A stretch of DNA of 64,000 bases from Jiangella alkaliphila (GTDB taxonomy: Bacteria > Actinomycetota > Actinomycetes > Jiangellales > Jiangellaceae), in the NCBI RefSeq assembly GCF_900105925.1, contig NZ_LT629791.1, positions 4,372,001 through 4,436,000 of the forward strand, in the 5' to 3' direction. Shown one piece after another: positions 28,046 through 37,063 of the stretch. A program made the translations under genes and the position numbers. The first letter of the stretch is position 1; the number at the start of each line of letters is the position of its first letter. The notes below the pieces were generated by a model that worked only from the letters and a program-made list of their open reading frames with translations, was not told the origin of the DNA and ran no database searches.

Positions 28046-28428
28046 CGACACGTGCGCGGCTCCTGCTCGACACTCACGTCGTCCTGTGGTGGCTGATGGA
28101 TGACGCCGAGCTGTCGGATGAGCTGAAGGAGACCATCGACGAGGAGTTGGAGGTCTTCGTCAGCTCTGCCACCGTCTGGGAGCTCGCGATCAAACAGGGC
28201 CTGGGCAAGCTGTCCGCGCAGGTCGACCTCGCCGAGGAAGTCCTGCGCAGCGACCTGCAGCAGTTGCCCATCACGTTCGAGCACGCGATCGATGCCGGAC
28301 GGCTGCCCCTGCACCATCGCGACCCCTTCGACCGCATGTTGGTCGCGCAGGCAAGGGTCGAACAGCTGACGCTGGTCACGCGTGATTCGGCGATGAACGA
28401 TTATGACGTCCGGGTCGCAAAGGCCTAG
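28042..28428 (+). CDS. PIN-domain toxin (VapC type)
   Basis: A 128-residue ribonuclease toxin. The four acidic PIN residues are visible: Asp in LLDTHVVLWWL (about 10), Glu in SATVWELAIK (about 47), and Asps in HRDPFDRMLVAQA (about 95-98) and TRDSAM (about 115). It would cleave tRNA, rRNA or mRNA when free of antitoxin. The module sits inside a catabolic gene region and is not itself metabolic. Confidence 0.92.
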   Translation: MTTRARLLLDTHVVLWWLMDDAELSDELKETIDEELEVFVSSATVWELAIKQGLGKLSAQVDLAEEVLRSDLQQLPITFEHAIDAGRLPLHHRDPFDRMLVAQARVEQLTLVTRDSAMNDYDVRVAKA

Positions 28429-28448
28429 GCGACCGAGGAGGTGCCGGT

Positions 28449-29348
28449 ATGCGGGCGTTCAACGCGGCCGCGGTCCAGGTGCGGCCGCTGGCCGAGCCGC
28501 TGACCACGCAGAGCATCAAGGCGAACGTCGAGCACGCGCTCGACTACGTCGAACGGTGCGCGGGCGACACCGGCGCGGAGCTGATCGTGCTGCCCGAGTC
28601 GGTGACCACCGGGTTCACCCCGGCGATGCCGGCCGAGGAGCTGTGGGACCTCGTCACCGACGTGCCGGGGGGCCTGGCCGAGCCGTTCCAGGAGACCGCC
28701 CGCCGGCTCGGCGTCCACCTGACGTGGGGGACGTACGAGCGCGGCGCCGAGCGCGGCGTCGTCCACAACTCGGCCGTGCTGGCCGGGCCGGACGGCGAGA
28801 TCGCCGGCGTCTACCGCAAGACGCACCCGTTCTGCACCGAGCTGGCGTCGCGCGGCGGCTGGGTCACGCCCGGCGACGACGTGTGTGTCGTCGACACCGC
28901 GCTCGGGAAGATCGGCATGATCATCTGCTTCGACGGCGACTATCCGGAGCTGTCGCGCATCACCGCCGTCCGCGGCGCGGAGGTGATCCTGCGCCCGTCC
29001 GCCCTGCTGCGCTCGGCCGACCTGTGGGAGCTGACGAACCGGGCCCGCGCCTACGACAACCACGTGTTCGTGGTCGGCGCCAACGCGACGGGGACCGACC
29101 CGGCCGGCGTGCTCTACTTCGGCAACTCGATGATCGTCACCCCGATCGCCGAGGTGGTCGCGCGGGCGGCCAGCCACGAGTGCTGGGTCTCCGCCCGGCT
29201 GGACCCGGCGACGGCGCTGGGCTCACTCACCCCTGGGTCGAGCATCGGGCAGGGCTTCGACCACCTGGCCGACCGCAACCTCGAGCTGATCCGCCGGCAC
29301 GTCGACGAGCTCACCCGCCCGGCTGCCAGCCCGTTCCCGCGCGACTGA
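28449..29348 (+). CDS. nitrilase-superfamily carbon-nitrogen hydrolase
   Basis: A 299-residue amidohydrolase with the Glu-Lys-Cys triad: LPESVTTG (about 50), YRKTHPF (about 123) and IICFDGDYPE (about 157). Family members hydrolyse amides, nitriles or N-carbamoyl groups. Given the permease/molybdoenzyme operon upstream and the barbiturase-like enzyme further on, an N-carbamoyl (ureido) acid or amide intermediate is a reasonable guess, but the sequence does not settle it. A GGAGGTG ribosome site lies 5 nt before the ATG. Confidence 0.87.
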   Translation: MRAFNAAAVQVRPLAEPLTTQSIKANVEHALDYVERCAGDTGAELIVLPESVTTGFTPAMPAEELWDLVTDVPGGLAEPFQETARRLGVHLTWGTYERGAERGVVHNSAVLAGPDGEIAGVYRKTHPFCTELASRGGWVTPGDDVCVVDTALGKIGMIICFDGDYPELSRITAVRGAEVILRPSALLRSADLWELTNRARAYDNHVFVVGANATGTDPAGVLYFGNSMIVTPIAEVVARAASHECWVSARLDPATALGSLTPGSSIGQGFDHLADRNLELIRRHVDELTRPAASPFPRD

Positions 29349-29352
29349 CCCG

Positions 29353-30228
29353 TCAACGCAGCTTAGGCACCACGTCCAGCGCGAGTCGCTCGAACCGCTC
29401 GGTGTCGGCGGGCAGCGGCCAGCCGATGACGAACTCGGTGAAGCCTGCGGCCGCGTACCGATCGACCAGCTCGTCCAGCGTCGCCGGGCCGGTCAGGGCG
29501 TCGGTGGTGGCCCAGAACAGCACCGACCGGCGGATCGCCGACGGGTCCCGGCCGGCCGCGGTGGCGAACTCGTCGACCCGGCGGCTCCAGCCCGCGGCGA
29601 GGGCGACGTTCTCGTCGAGGCTCGCGTCGGGGCGGCCGTTGGTGTTCCAGACGTCCGCCCGCTCGGCCGCCACTCGCAGCACCGTCGGAGCGTTGCCGCC
29701 CACGATGATCGGCGGACGCGGCCGCTGGACGGCGGGCGGGCCGGTGGGCAGGTCGCGGACGGTGTACCAGTCGCCCTCGAACGTGTACGGCCCGCCGTCG
29801 CGCCGCAGCACCTCGTCGAGCACCCGGACGTACTCGGGATAGCGGGCGACCCGTTCCTTGACCGTCCACGGCTCGGTGCCGGTGGCGTGGTGATCGGACT
29901 CCATGATGCCGGCGCCGATGCCCAGCTCGAGCCGTCCGCCGGACAGCTGGTCGACGGTGAGCGCCTCCTTCGCCAGCACCGCCGGCGGGCGGAGGATCGG
30001 GTTGCTCACCAGCGTCCCGATCCGGATGGCCGACGTCGTCAGGGCGGCCGCGGTGGTCATGGTCCAGCCGTCCAGCCAGGGCGGCTCGGTGGCGAAGATG
30101 TTGCCGATGTGGTCGGGGAGGAACAGCTGGTCGAAGCCGAGCTCCTCGACCCGGCGGAACCGCTGGAGCAGCGTGGGCGCGTCGGCGTCGGGCAGGATCA
30201 GGACGCCGAAACGGCGGGGGTGCGTCAT
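29353..30228 (-). CDS. LLM-class F420-dependent oxidoreductase
   Basis: A 291-residue luciferase-like oxidoreductase. Segments include FDQLFLPDHIGN (about 30-40), LELGIGAGIMESDH (about 97-110, cofactor loop) and a PPIIVGGNAPTVLRVAAERAD stretch (about 175-195). The start is placed at MTHPRRFGV; the longer frame adds 12 residues from the intergenic operator region. It is divergent from the HxlR regulator across a short region with palindromes and is a likely target. It is convergent with the hydrolase gene, only 4 nt apart. Confidence 0.85.
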   Translation of the reverse strand: MTHPRRFGVLILPDADAPTLLQRFRRVEELGFDQLFLPDHIGNIFATEPPWLDGWTMTTAAALTTSAIRIGTLVSNPILRPPAVLAKEALTVDQLSGGRLELGIGAGIMESDHHATGTEPWTVKERVARYPEYVRVLDEVLRRDGGPYTFEGDWYTVRDLPTGPPAVQRPRPPIIVGGNAPTVLRVAAERADVWNTNGRPDASLDENVALAAGWSRRVDEFATAAGRDPSAIRRSVLFWATTDALTGPATLDELVDRYAAAGFTEFVIGWPLPADTERFERLALDVVPKLR

Positions 30229-30267
30229 GCCTTCGATCGTCAGCCGACACTTGCGGAAGATCAAGTA

Positions 30268-30303
30268 CTGACTATATTGTCAGGTACCCACTGAAAAGTC
30301 AGT
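30268..30303. promoter_or_regulatory. paired palindromes in the divergent hxlR promoter
   Basis: CTGAC-tatatt-GTCAG (30268-30283) and ACTGA-aaag-TCAGT (30290-30303) share the CTGA/TCAG half-site. They lie between the oxidoreductase and the HxlR-family gene, and the second ends 13 nt before the HxlR GTG. The TATATT core could be a -10 element. This arrangement suggests repression of both genes by the HxlR protein. Confidence 0.6.
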
Positions 30304-30316
30304 AAGGGAGACCGCC

Positions 30317-30655
30317 GTGGCCCGGAACCGGCCCTACACCTGCGGACTCGACGCCGCCATCGACGTCGTCGGCGGCAAGTGGAAGGCGACCATGCTGTGG
30401 ACGCTCGAGGACCAGGGGCCGCTGCGCTTCGGTGAGCTGAAGCGGGCCATCCCGGCGGTCACCGAGAAGATGCTCATCCAGCAGCTGCGCGAGCTCGAGG
30501 CCGACGGCCTGGTGCACCGCGAGATCTACCACCAGGTGCCGCCGAAGGTGGAGTACTCGCTCACCGACTACGGGCGGACGCTCGAGGTGGCGCTGCGCCC
30601 GCTCGGCGACTGGGGGCACGCCAACATGGCCCACATCGAGGCCACCCACGCCTAG
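30317..30655 (+). CDS. HxlR-family winged-helix regulator
   Basis: A 112-residue regulator. It has the family Cys near the N-terminus (YTCGLDAAIDVVGGKWK), the winged helix (LRFGELKRAIPAVTEKMLIQQLRELEADGLVHR) and a C-terminal dimer helix. Such proteins often sense electrophiles or redox state through that Cys. The GTG start follows AAGGGAG by 6 nt. It is divergent from the F420-type oxidoreductase, which may detoxify or reduce the inducing compound. Confidence 0.92.
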   Translation: MARNRPYTCGLDAAIDVVGGKWKATMLWTLEDQGPLRFGELKRAIPAVTEKMLIQQLRELEADGLVHREIYHQVPPKVEYSLTDYGRTLEVALRPLGDWGHANMAHIEATHA

Positions 30656-30663
30656 AAGGATCC

Positions 30664-31857
30664 CTAGCCGCGGTCGCCGTCGCGGAAGGCGGCCAGCAGG
30701 ACCGGCAGGGCGACCAGCAGCGCGACCAGGCGGACGGCGCCGGCCAGCGGGTAGGGCGCCCGCAGACCGAACGCATGCGCCACGACGCCGCTGAGCAGCG
30801 CGCCCGCGGGGATCAGCCCCCAGCCGACCAGCCGGTGCACGCTCATCACCCGGCCCAGCAGGTCGGCCGGCACCAGCCGCTGCCGCAGCCCGATGCTGAC
30901 CAGGTTCCACAGCGTCACGCCGAGCCCGGTGGCCGCCAGCAACGCACCCAGCGCGACGGCGGACCCGGCCAGTCCGATCGCGCCCACTGCGACGGCGTTG
31001 ACGGCGAGGGCGGTGAGCAGCACGGCCCGGTCGCCGAACCGGCGCAGCAGCCGCGGCCCGACCAGGCCGCCGGCCAGGCTGCCCACCGCGGCGGTCGCCA
31101 GCAGCAGGCCGAAACCGCGCACCGACACCCCCAGCTCGGACGTCGCCAGCAGCACCAGCGTCGCGTTGCCGAGCTGGAAGCAGAACGTGTTCACCGCGGC
31201 CAGCAGCGTCAACGTCCGCAGCAGCCGGTGCGCGGCCAGCCAGCGCAGCCCGGCCCCGATCTCCGTCCGCAGCGACGACGGCCCCCGCGTCGCCCGGTCC
31301 CGGGGCGCGGCCCGCAGCGTCGACAGCAGCGCCGCCGCCACCGTGAGCACGACGGCGTCGGCCCCGAACGGGAGGCCGGCGGCGACGGCGAACAGCAGGC
31401 TGCCGACCGGCGGGCCGAGGAACTGCTGCCCGACGACGGCGATGGTCTGCTGGTAGCCGTTGGCCGACGGCAGCCGCTCCGGCCCGACCAGCGAGGGCAG
31501 CAGCGCCTGCGCCGCCGTCCCCGCCACCACCTGGCCGGCGCCGAGCCCGAAGGCCAGCGCCGCCAGCCCGGCGACGCCCAGCCGGCCGGACGCCGCCAGC
31601 GCCGCCACCACGGCGGCGAGCCCCGCCTGCACCGCCACCCCGCGCCACAGCAGCGCGGCCCGGTCGTGCCGGTCGACCAGCGCGCCGGCCGGCAGCGAGA
31701 ACAGCAGCCACGGCAGGTACGTCGCAGCGGCGACGGCGGAGACCAGCCGCGGGTCCCGGGTCAGCGTCGCGGCCAGCAGCGGCACGGCCGCCGCGAACAC
31801 GCCGTCACCGGCCGTGGTCAAAGCGGTGGCGGCGGCGAACCGGCGGTAGCGGGGCAT
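30664..31857 (-). CDS. MFS transporter (enterobactin-exporter-like)
   Basis: A 397-residue 12-helix major facilitator of the EntS/MFS_3 type: ALTTAGDGVFAAAVPLLAATLT (helix 1), LPAGALVDRHDR (motif A, about 55) and NGYQQTIAVVGQQFLGPPVGSLLF (helix 5 area, about 130). The frame stays open another kilobase through the antisense of the ArsR gene, so the start is set at MPRYRRFAAAT just before helix 1. It is divergent from the ArsR-like regulator, with one palindrome between them, and is probably controlled by it. The substrate is unknown. Confidence 0.85.
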   Translation of the reverse strand: MPRYRRFAAATALTTAGDGVFAAAVPLLAATLTRDPRLVSAVAAATYLPWLLFSLPAGALVDRHDRAALLWRGVAVQAGLAAVVAALAASGRLGVAGLAALAFGLGAGQVVAGTAAQALLPSLVGPERLPSANGYQQTIAVVGQQFLGPPVGSLLFAVAAGLPFGADAVVLTVAAALLSTLRAAPRDRATRGPSSLRTEIGAGLRWLAAHRLLRTLTLLAAVNTFCFQLGNATLVLLATSELGVSVRGFGLLLATAAVGSLAGGLVGPRLLRRFGDRAVLLTALAVNAVAVGAIGLAGSAVALGALLAATGLGVTLWNLVSIGLRQRLVPADLLGRVMSVHRLVGWGLIPAGALLSGVVAHAFGLRAPYPLAGAVRLVALLVALPVLLAAFRDGDRG

Positions 31858-31897
31858 GGCGGCGATGCTCGCCGCCGCGCGCGCCGCGACGGCACGA

Positions 31898-31914
31898 TGT
31901 AGCGCTCTGCTACA
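31898..31914. promoter_or_regulatory. operator between MFS and ArsR genes
   Basis: A perfect palindrome, TGTAGC-gctct-GCTACA, 41 nt from the MFS start and 10 nt from the ArsR-like start. Its placement between two divergent starts suits autoregulation by the ArsR-like protein together with control of the pump. Confidence 0.7.
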
Positions 31915-31923
31915 ACTAGGATC

Positions 31924-32985
31924 ATGGCGCTGACCGTCGAGCTGGGGGTGGACGAGCTGGCGGCCACCCGGTTCGCGGTGTCGCCGCTGTCCGAGACGGT
32001 GGCCGCGCTGCAGCAGCTGGCCGGGCAGGACCGGCAGCCGGTGCACGCGCGCTGGCTGACCTGGGCCCAGGACGAGCTGGCCCGTGCTCCGCTGGCGCTG
32101 CCGCTCACCTGGCCGCTGCTGTTCAGCGGCACCCCCGGCTGGCCGGAGTTCCTGGTCCCGGCGCCGGCCGGGCCGGGCGGCTCGATCGACGACGACCTCG
32201 CCGCCCTGCGCCGCACGCCGGCCGAGTCCGTCCGCGCCAACGTGCGCCGCCGATTCGGCGCCGACCCCGCGCCGGCCGCCGTCGCGGACCTCGCGGCCGA
32301 CCCCGCGGCCGGGCTGCGCGAGCTGGCCGCCGAGCTGCGCGCCGCGCACGACCGCCTGGTCGGGCCGCACTGGCCGCGCATCCGCGCCGTCCTCGAGGCC
32401 GACGTCGCGCACCGGGCCCGGCGGCTGGCGCGCGGGGGAGCGGCGGCCCTCTTCGCCGACCTGCACCCCGACCTGAGCTGGCGCGACGGCCGGCTGCGGC
32501 TCGGCGGCGACCGGTGGCGCGAGGACTCCGCCGTCGACCGCGGGCCGGGCGGGCTGGTGCTGATGCCGGTGCTGCTCGGGTCGGCGTACGTGCTGATCAA
32601 GCGGCGGACGTCGACCCAGACGACGGTGCGGTACCCGGCCCGTGGGGCCGGCGCGCTGTGGAGCGTACGGCTCGGGCGCCCGCCCGCCGGCGCCACCGTC
32701 CGCCTGCTCGGGCGGGCGCGGGCCGAGCTGCTGGACGCGCTGCGCTCGCCCGCGTCGACCACCGACCTCGCCCGCGCGCTCGGCGTCACGCCCAGCGCCG
32801 TCGGCCAGCACGTGCGGGTGCTGCGCGAGAACGGGCTGGTCACCGGCGAGCGGCACGGCCGGTCCGTCCTCTACCGCACGACGGCGCTAGGGGCGGCCCT
32901 GCACGACGTCGGTGCCCGACCGTTGGCACCAGTTGCCGACGCACCGACCACGCGACCGCCGGTTGAATCGTCCGCATGCCCCTGA
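31924..32985 (+). CDS. ArsR-type regulator with large N-terminal domain
   Basis: A 353-residue protein. The C-terminal winged helix (ELLDALRSPASTTDLARALGVTPSAVGQHVRVLRENGLVTGERHGRSVLYR in several motif pieces, about 268-320) is ArsR-like. The first about 250 residues form a DUF5937-type domain (VELGVDELAATRFAVSPLSETVAAL at the start), probably for ligand binding. It overlaps the hydantoinase A start by 10 nt, although it regulates the divergent MFS gene more obviously. Its tail is Pro/Ala-rich. Confidence 0.83.
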   Translation: MALTVELGVDELAATRFAVSPLSETVAALQQLAGQDRQPVHARWLTWAQDELARAPLALPLTWPLLFSGTPGWPEFLVPAPAGPGGSIDDDLAALRRTPAESVRANVRRRFGADPAPAAVADLAADPAAGLRELAAELRAAHDRLVGPHWPRIRAVLEADVAHRARRLARGGAAALFADLHPDLSWRDGRLRLGGDRWREDSAVDRGPGGLVLMPVLLGSAYVLIKRRTSTQTTVRYPARGAGALWSVRLGRPPAGATVRLLGRARAELLDALRSPASTTDLARALGVTPSAVGQHVRVLRENGLVTGERHGRSVLYRTTALGAALHDVGARPLAPVADAPTTRPPVESSACP

Positions 32986-35039
32986 TCCGTATCGGCATCG
33001 ACACCGGCGGCACGTTCACCGACGTCGTCGCCGTCGACGAGGAGACCGGCCGGCAGGCGAGCACGAAGACGCCGTCGACGCCGGCCGACCCCGCTGAGGG
33101 GTTCATGGCCGGCGTGCACAAGATCCTCGGCCTGCTCGGCGCGGACGGAGCCGACGTCGCCGCCGTCGTGCACGGCACCACCGTCGCGACGAACCGGCTG
33201 CTGGAGGGGAAGGTCGACCACCTCGGCTTCGTCACGACCGAGGGGTACGCGCACGTGCTGGAGATCGCCCGCCAGTCGGTGCCGGACGGCTACGGCAACA
33301 GCTACTTCTGGGTGAAGCCGCCGCGCATCGTCCCCGCCGACCTCGTCCGCACCGTCGGCGGCCGGCTGACCCACGACGGCGGCGAGCTGCGCCCGTTCAG
33401 CGAGGACGACGCCGTCGCGGCCGCCCGGTTCTTCCGCGACCGCGGCATCACCACCATCGGCGTCTGCTTCCTGCACTCCTACGCGAACCCGGAGCACGAG
33501 CTGCGGATGCGCGACGTCCTCGCGCGCGAGCACCCGGACGCCGTCGTGTCGATCTCGGCGGAGGTGCTGCGGGAGTACCGCGAGTACGAGCGCAGCGTGA
33601 CGACCTTGGTCGACGCGGCGGTGAAGCCGAGCATCGCCCGCTACGTGCGCACGATCGCCGACCGCCTGGCCGCGCTGCGCGAGCCCGCGCCGCCGTTCTA
33701 CGTCATGAAGTCCAACGGCGGCGTGCTGTCCGCCGACGAGGTGGTCCGGCAGCCGATCTCGACGGTCCTGTCCGGCCCGGCGGCGGGCGCGCTGGGCGCC
33801 GCGGTCGTCGCGCAGGCGGCCGGGTTCGGCAGCGTCCTGACGCTCGACGGCGGCGGCACGTCGACCGACGTCGCGGTGGTCGTCGACGGGCACCCGGCGC
33901 TGACGACCGAGGGCACCGTCGGCGCGTACCCGAGCAAGATCCCGATGATCGACGTCGTCACCGTCGGCGCCGGCGGCGGGTCGGTCGCCTGGCTCAGCCC
34001 GGAGGGGACGCTGAAGGTCGGGCCCCGATCGGCCGGCGCCGATCCGGGCCCGCTCTGCTACGGCACCGGCGGCACCGAGCCGACCGTCACCGACGCGCAC
34101 CTGCTGCTCGGGCGCATCCCACCGCACCTGCTCGGCGGTGAGATCCCGCTGGACATCGACGCCGCTCGATCCGGCATCGCCGCGCTGGCGGGGCGGCTCG
34201 GGCTGACCGCCGAGCGGTGCGCCGAGGGCATCCTGGAGATCTCCGCGTGGAACCAGGCGAACGCGTTGCGGCAGGTCACCGTCACGCGTGGGCTGGACGT
34301 GCGCGACTTCCACCTGGTCAGCTTCGGCGGGTCCGGCTCGCTGCTGGCCTGCCGGCTGGCCGACGTGCTCGGCCTGGCCGGCGTGCTGGTGCCGCCCGAC
34401 CCCGGCAACCTGTCGGCGTACGGGCTGCTCACCGTCGACGTGCGCAACGACTACGTGCGGACGTCGGTCGCGCGGCACGCGGTGCTCGACCCGGACGCCG
34501 TCGGCAAGACGTTCGCCGGCCTCACGGCGGAGGCGGACGCCGCGCTGGAGCGGGAGGGATTCGCGGCGGGGGAGCGGCGGTTCCTGCGCACGGCCGACCT
34601 GCGCTACTTCGGCCAGGCCTACGAGGTGCGGGTCGACGTCCCGGACGGGCCGGTCACGGCGGCGCTCGCGGACGACGTCGCCGCCGCCTTCCACGCGGCG
34701 CACCGGCGGCTGTACGGCTACGACTTCGCCGGCGACGCGCGGCAGGAGGTCGAGTGGGTGAACCTGCGGGTCACCGGCGTCGGCCCGATCGCGCGCCCGG
34801 CGGTGCGGGTGGCGCTGCGCGGCACGGGGGCGACGCCGCGCACGTCCCGCCCGGTCGACTTCGGCGACGGGTGGGCGGACACCCCGGTCTACGACCGCGC
34901 CGCGCTGGGCGCCGGCGACACCATCGCGGGGCCGGCCGTCGTCGAGGAGTTCGGCTCCACCGTCCCGGTCCACCCGGGCTTCCGCGCCGTCGTCGACGAC
35001 CACGCGAACCTGCTGATCACCCGGGAGGTCTCGCGATGA
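32976..35039 (+). CDS. hydantoinase/oxoprolinase subunit A
   Basis: A 687-residue ATP-binding subunit of the HyuA family (N-methylhydantoinase, 5-oxoprolinase, acetone-carboxylase relatives). The N-terminal ASKHA nucleotide-binding motif is GIDTGGTFTDVVA (residues about 7-19), the second is LDGGGTSTDVAVV (about 290-302), and the C-terminal beta-rich domain ends at 687. With subunit B it would couple ATP hydrolysis to opening a cyclic amide. Its stop overlaps the subunit B ATG. The substrate is not deducible from sequence. Confidence 0.92.
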   Translation: MPLIRIGIDTGGTFTDVVAVDEETGRQASTKTPSTPADPAEGFMAGVHKILGLLGADGADVAAVVHGTTVATNRLLEGKVDHLGFVTTEGYAHVLEIARQSVPDGYGNSYFWVKPPRIVPADLVRTVGGRLTHDGGELRPFSEDDAVAAARFFRDRGITTIGVCFLHSYANPEHELRMRDVLAREHPDAVVSISAEVLREYREYERSVTTLVDAAVKPSIARYVRTIADRLAALREPAPPFYVMKSNGGVLSADEVVRQPISTVLSGPAAGALGAAVVAQAAGFGSVLTLDGGGTSTDVAVVVDGHPALTTEGTVGAYPSKIPMIDVVTVGAGGGSVAWLSPEGTLKVGPRSAGADPGPLCYGTGGTEPTVTDAHLLLGRIPPHLLGGEIPLDIDAARSGIAALAGRLGLTAERCAEGILEISAWNQANALRQVTVTRGLDVRDFHLVSFGGSGSLLACRLADVLGLAGVLVPPDPGNLSAYGLLTVDVRNDYVRTSVARHAVLDPDAVGKTFAGLTAEADAALEREGFAAGERRFLRTADLRYFGQAYEVRVDVPDGPVTAALADDVAAAFHAAHRRLYGYDFAGDARQEVEWVNLRVTGVGPIARPAVRVALRGTGATPRTSRPVDFGDGWADTPVYDRAALGAGDTIAGPAVVEEFGSTVPVHPGFRAVVDDHANLLITREVSR

Positions 35040-36904
35040 GCGGGAGTGCGGACCCGATCCTGGCCGAGATCGTCGAGGGCTACCTGACGTCGGTCGAGAA
35101 GGAGGTCGAGACCGCCATCGGGCGCACGTCGCGCTCGCCGATGATCCGCGACGCGCACGACTACCGGGCTGGCATCCACGACCGGAAGCTGCGCAAGCTG
35201 ACCGGCCGCTCGTACTCGGCGCTGGTGCACCCGGTGGTGCGCGACTACCCGATCGAGACGATGAAGCCCGGCGACGTGTTCTTCCACAACGACGTGTACC
35301 TCTCCGAGGGCGGCATCGGGCACCTGCCGGACCTGTGCGTCACAGCACCCGTCTTCCACGATGGAGAGGTCGTCGCCTTCGTGCAGGCGTTCGGGCACCA
35401 CGACGACATCGGCGGCACCGTCCCAGGCTCGATGCCGTCGCACGCGACCAGCGTGTTCGAGGAGGGCCTGATGGTCCCGCCGATCAGGCTGTGGGACCAG
35501 GGCGTGCCGAACGAGGCGGCGCTGAAGATCATGACCCGCAACTCGCGGATGCCGGAGTCGCTGGCCGCCGACCTCGACGCCGAGTGCGCCGCCTGCCTCA
35601 TGGGTGCGCGCCGGCTGGCCGAGCTGTTCCAGCGCTACGGCCGGGCCGACGTGGAGGCGTGCTTCGACGCGATCCTGGACAAGACGACGCAGACGTTCCG
35701 CCGGGAGATCCTGGCGAAGATCCCGGCCGGCAGCTACGTCTGGGAGGACTACGCCGAGCACGACGGCGTCGACGAGCCGAAGCTGCACACGCAGCGGATC
35801 ACCCTGACGAAGGTGGACGACGACGGCGGCCGGTTGGTGATCGACTTCACCGGGACCGGGCCGCAGGCGAAGGGCCCGATCAACCACGCGGCCGACTACG
35901 CCGACGGCGCGTTCCTGACGAAGTGGCTGGCCCCGATCCTGCGCAACCTGGCCGACTCTCCGGAGCGGATGGCCGAGCTGGAGGTCAACGAGGGCGTCGT
36001 GCCGCTGATCGAGCTGCGCTTCCCGCCCCCCGGCACGCTGCTGACGCCGGTGTTCCCGGCGCCGACGAACGCCCGGACGTTCGTGATCCTGCGGCTGCTC
36101 GGCGTGCTGGCCGGCGTGCTGGCCAAGGCGGTGGACGGGCGGATGCCTGCGGACCAGGAGACGATCCGGTACACCGGCGTCTACGGCGACGACGTCGACG
36201 GGCGGCCGTACCTCATGCGCGAGGTGCTGGGCGGCGGGTCGGGCGGGCGCTATTACGCCGACGGCGAGGACACCATCCACGTCGTGCCCGACTCGCGGAA
36301 CCTGCCGACGGAGTTCAGCGAGTCGCGCTTCCCGTTCATCGTCGAGCGGCTGGGGCTGGCCGCCGACTCCGGCGGGCCGGGCCGGTACCGCGGCGGGCTC
36401 GGCTACGAGAAGCACCTGCGGATGCTCCGCGACGCGCACTTCATGTCGATCGCGGACCGGTCGATCCTGTCCTGCTGGGGGGTGCGGGGCGGGCGGGCGG
36501 GCCGGCCGTTCTCGGTGACGATCGACCCGGGCGGCGCGGCGGAGCGCGAGGTGGACGCGCTGGCCGACGCCGAGCCGGTGCTGGCCGGCGAGGTGATCCG
36601 CATCCGCACCACCGGCGGCGGTGGCTGGGGCGACCCGCTGGACCGGCCGGTGGACGAGGTGCTGCGCGACGTGCGCTGGCGGAAGGTGACCGTCGACGGT
36701 GCGCGTGACGGCTACGGCGTGGTCGTGCACGGGCCGGTCGACGAGCCGGTGGCGGACGAGGCGGCGACGTCCGCGCTGCGGGCCGAGCGACGGGCGGCGC
36801 GGACCGGTGACGAGCCGTTCTTCGACCGCGGACCCGGCTACGCGCGGCTGGCCGGCGGCGCCACGTCGGCCCCTGTCGACCACCTGGAGCCGAAGTCTTC
36901 CTGA
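35036..36904 (+). CDS. hydantoinase/oxoprolinase subunit B
   Basis: A 622-residue HyuB-family subunit that carries the ring-opening metal site in this two-part enzyme. Conserved parts include FFHNDVYLSEGGIGHLPDL (about 78-96), a GHHDDIGG loop (about 121), and TNARTFVILR with the later GGSGGRYY and GGPGRYRGGLGYE stretches. The ATG overlaps the subunit A stop (ATGA). The short acidic and charged C-terminal tail is unremarkable. The frame extends far upstream only as a shadow of subunit A. Confidence 0.92.
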   Translation: MSGSADPILAEIVEGYLTSVEKEVETAIGRTSRSPMIRDAHDYRAGIHDRKLRKLTGRSYSALVHPVVRDYPIETMKPGDVFFHNDVYLSEGGIGHLPDLCVTAPVFHDGEVVAFVQAFGHHDDIGGTVPGSMPSHATSVFEEGLMVPPIRLWDQGVPNEAALKIMTRNSRMPESLAADLDAECAACLMGARRLAELFQRYGRADVEACFDAILDKTTQTFRREILAKIPAGSYVWEDYAEHDGVDEPKLHTQRITLTKVDDDGGRLVIDFTGTGPQAKGPINHAADYADGAFLTKWLAPILRNLADSPERMAELEVNEGVVPLIELRFPPPGTLLTPVFPAPTNARTFVILRLLGVLAGVLAKAVDGRMPADQETIRYTGVYGDDVDGRPYLMREVLGGGSGGRYYADGEDTIHVVPDSRNLPTEFSESRFPFIVERLGLAADSGGPGRYRGGLGYEKHLRMLRDAHFMSIADRSILSCWGVRGGRAGRPFSVTIDPGGAAEREVDALADAEPVLAGEVIRIRTTGGGGWGDPLDRPVDEVLRDVRWRKVTVDGARDGYGVVVHGPVDEPVADEAATSALRAERRAARTGDEPFFDRGPGYARLAGGATSAPVDHLEPKSS

Positions 36905-36996
36905 AATCGGGCAATCTATTTCTATTCGGGTATTGACGACAGATGGTGAGATATCACATGCTCCGCATTGTGGCATCCGCGAGATCGCCACAAAGT

Positions 36997-37014
36997 TGAT
37001 CACTGAGGTGATCA
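36997..37014. promoter_or_regulatory. palindrome upstream of the MHYT gene
   Basis: A perfect inverted repeat TGATCAC-tgag-GTGATCA within a notably AT-rich stretch of about 160 nt between hyuB and the MHYT gene. TTGAT also recurs at 37022-37032. It may be an operator for the MHYT gene or a weak terminator for hyuAB; there is no U-tract. Confidence 0.5.
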
Positions 37015-37063
37015 TCAACGTTTGATATTGATCAGTTGGACACACGGGGGGCTTGTGTCTGCC

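Noticed and set aside
31858-32856. Upstream extension of the MFS gene through the ArsR region
   Set aside because: Arg/Ala-rich sequence opposite a real gene; the membrane protein begins at MPRYRRFAAA just before helix 1.
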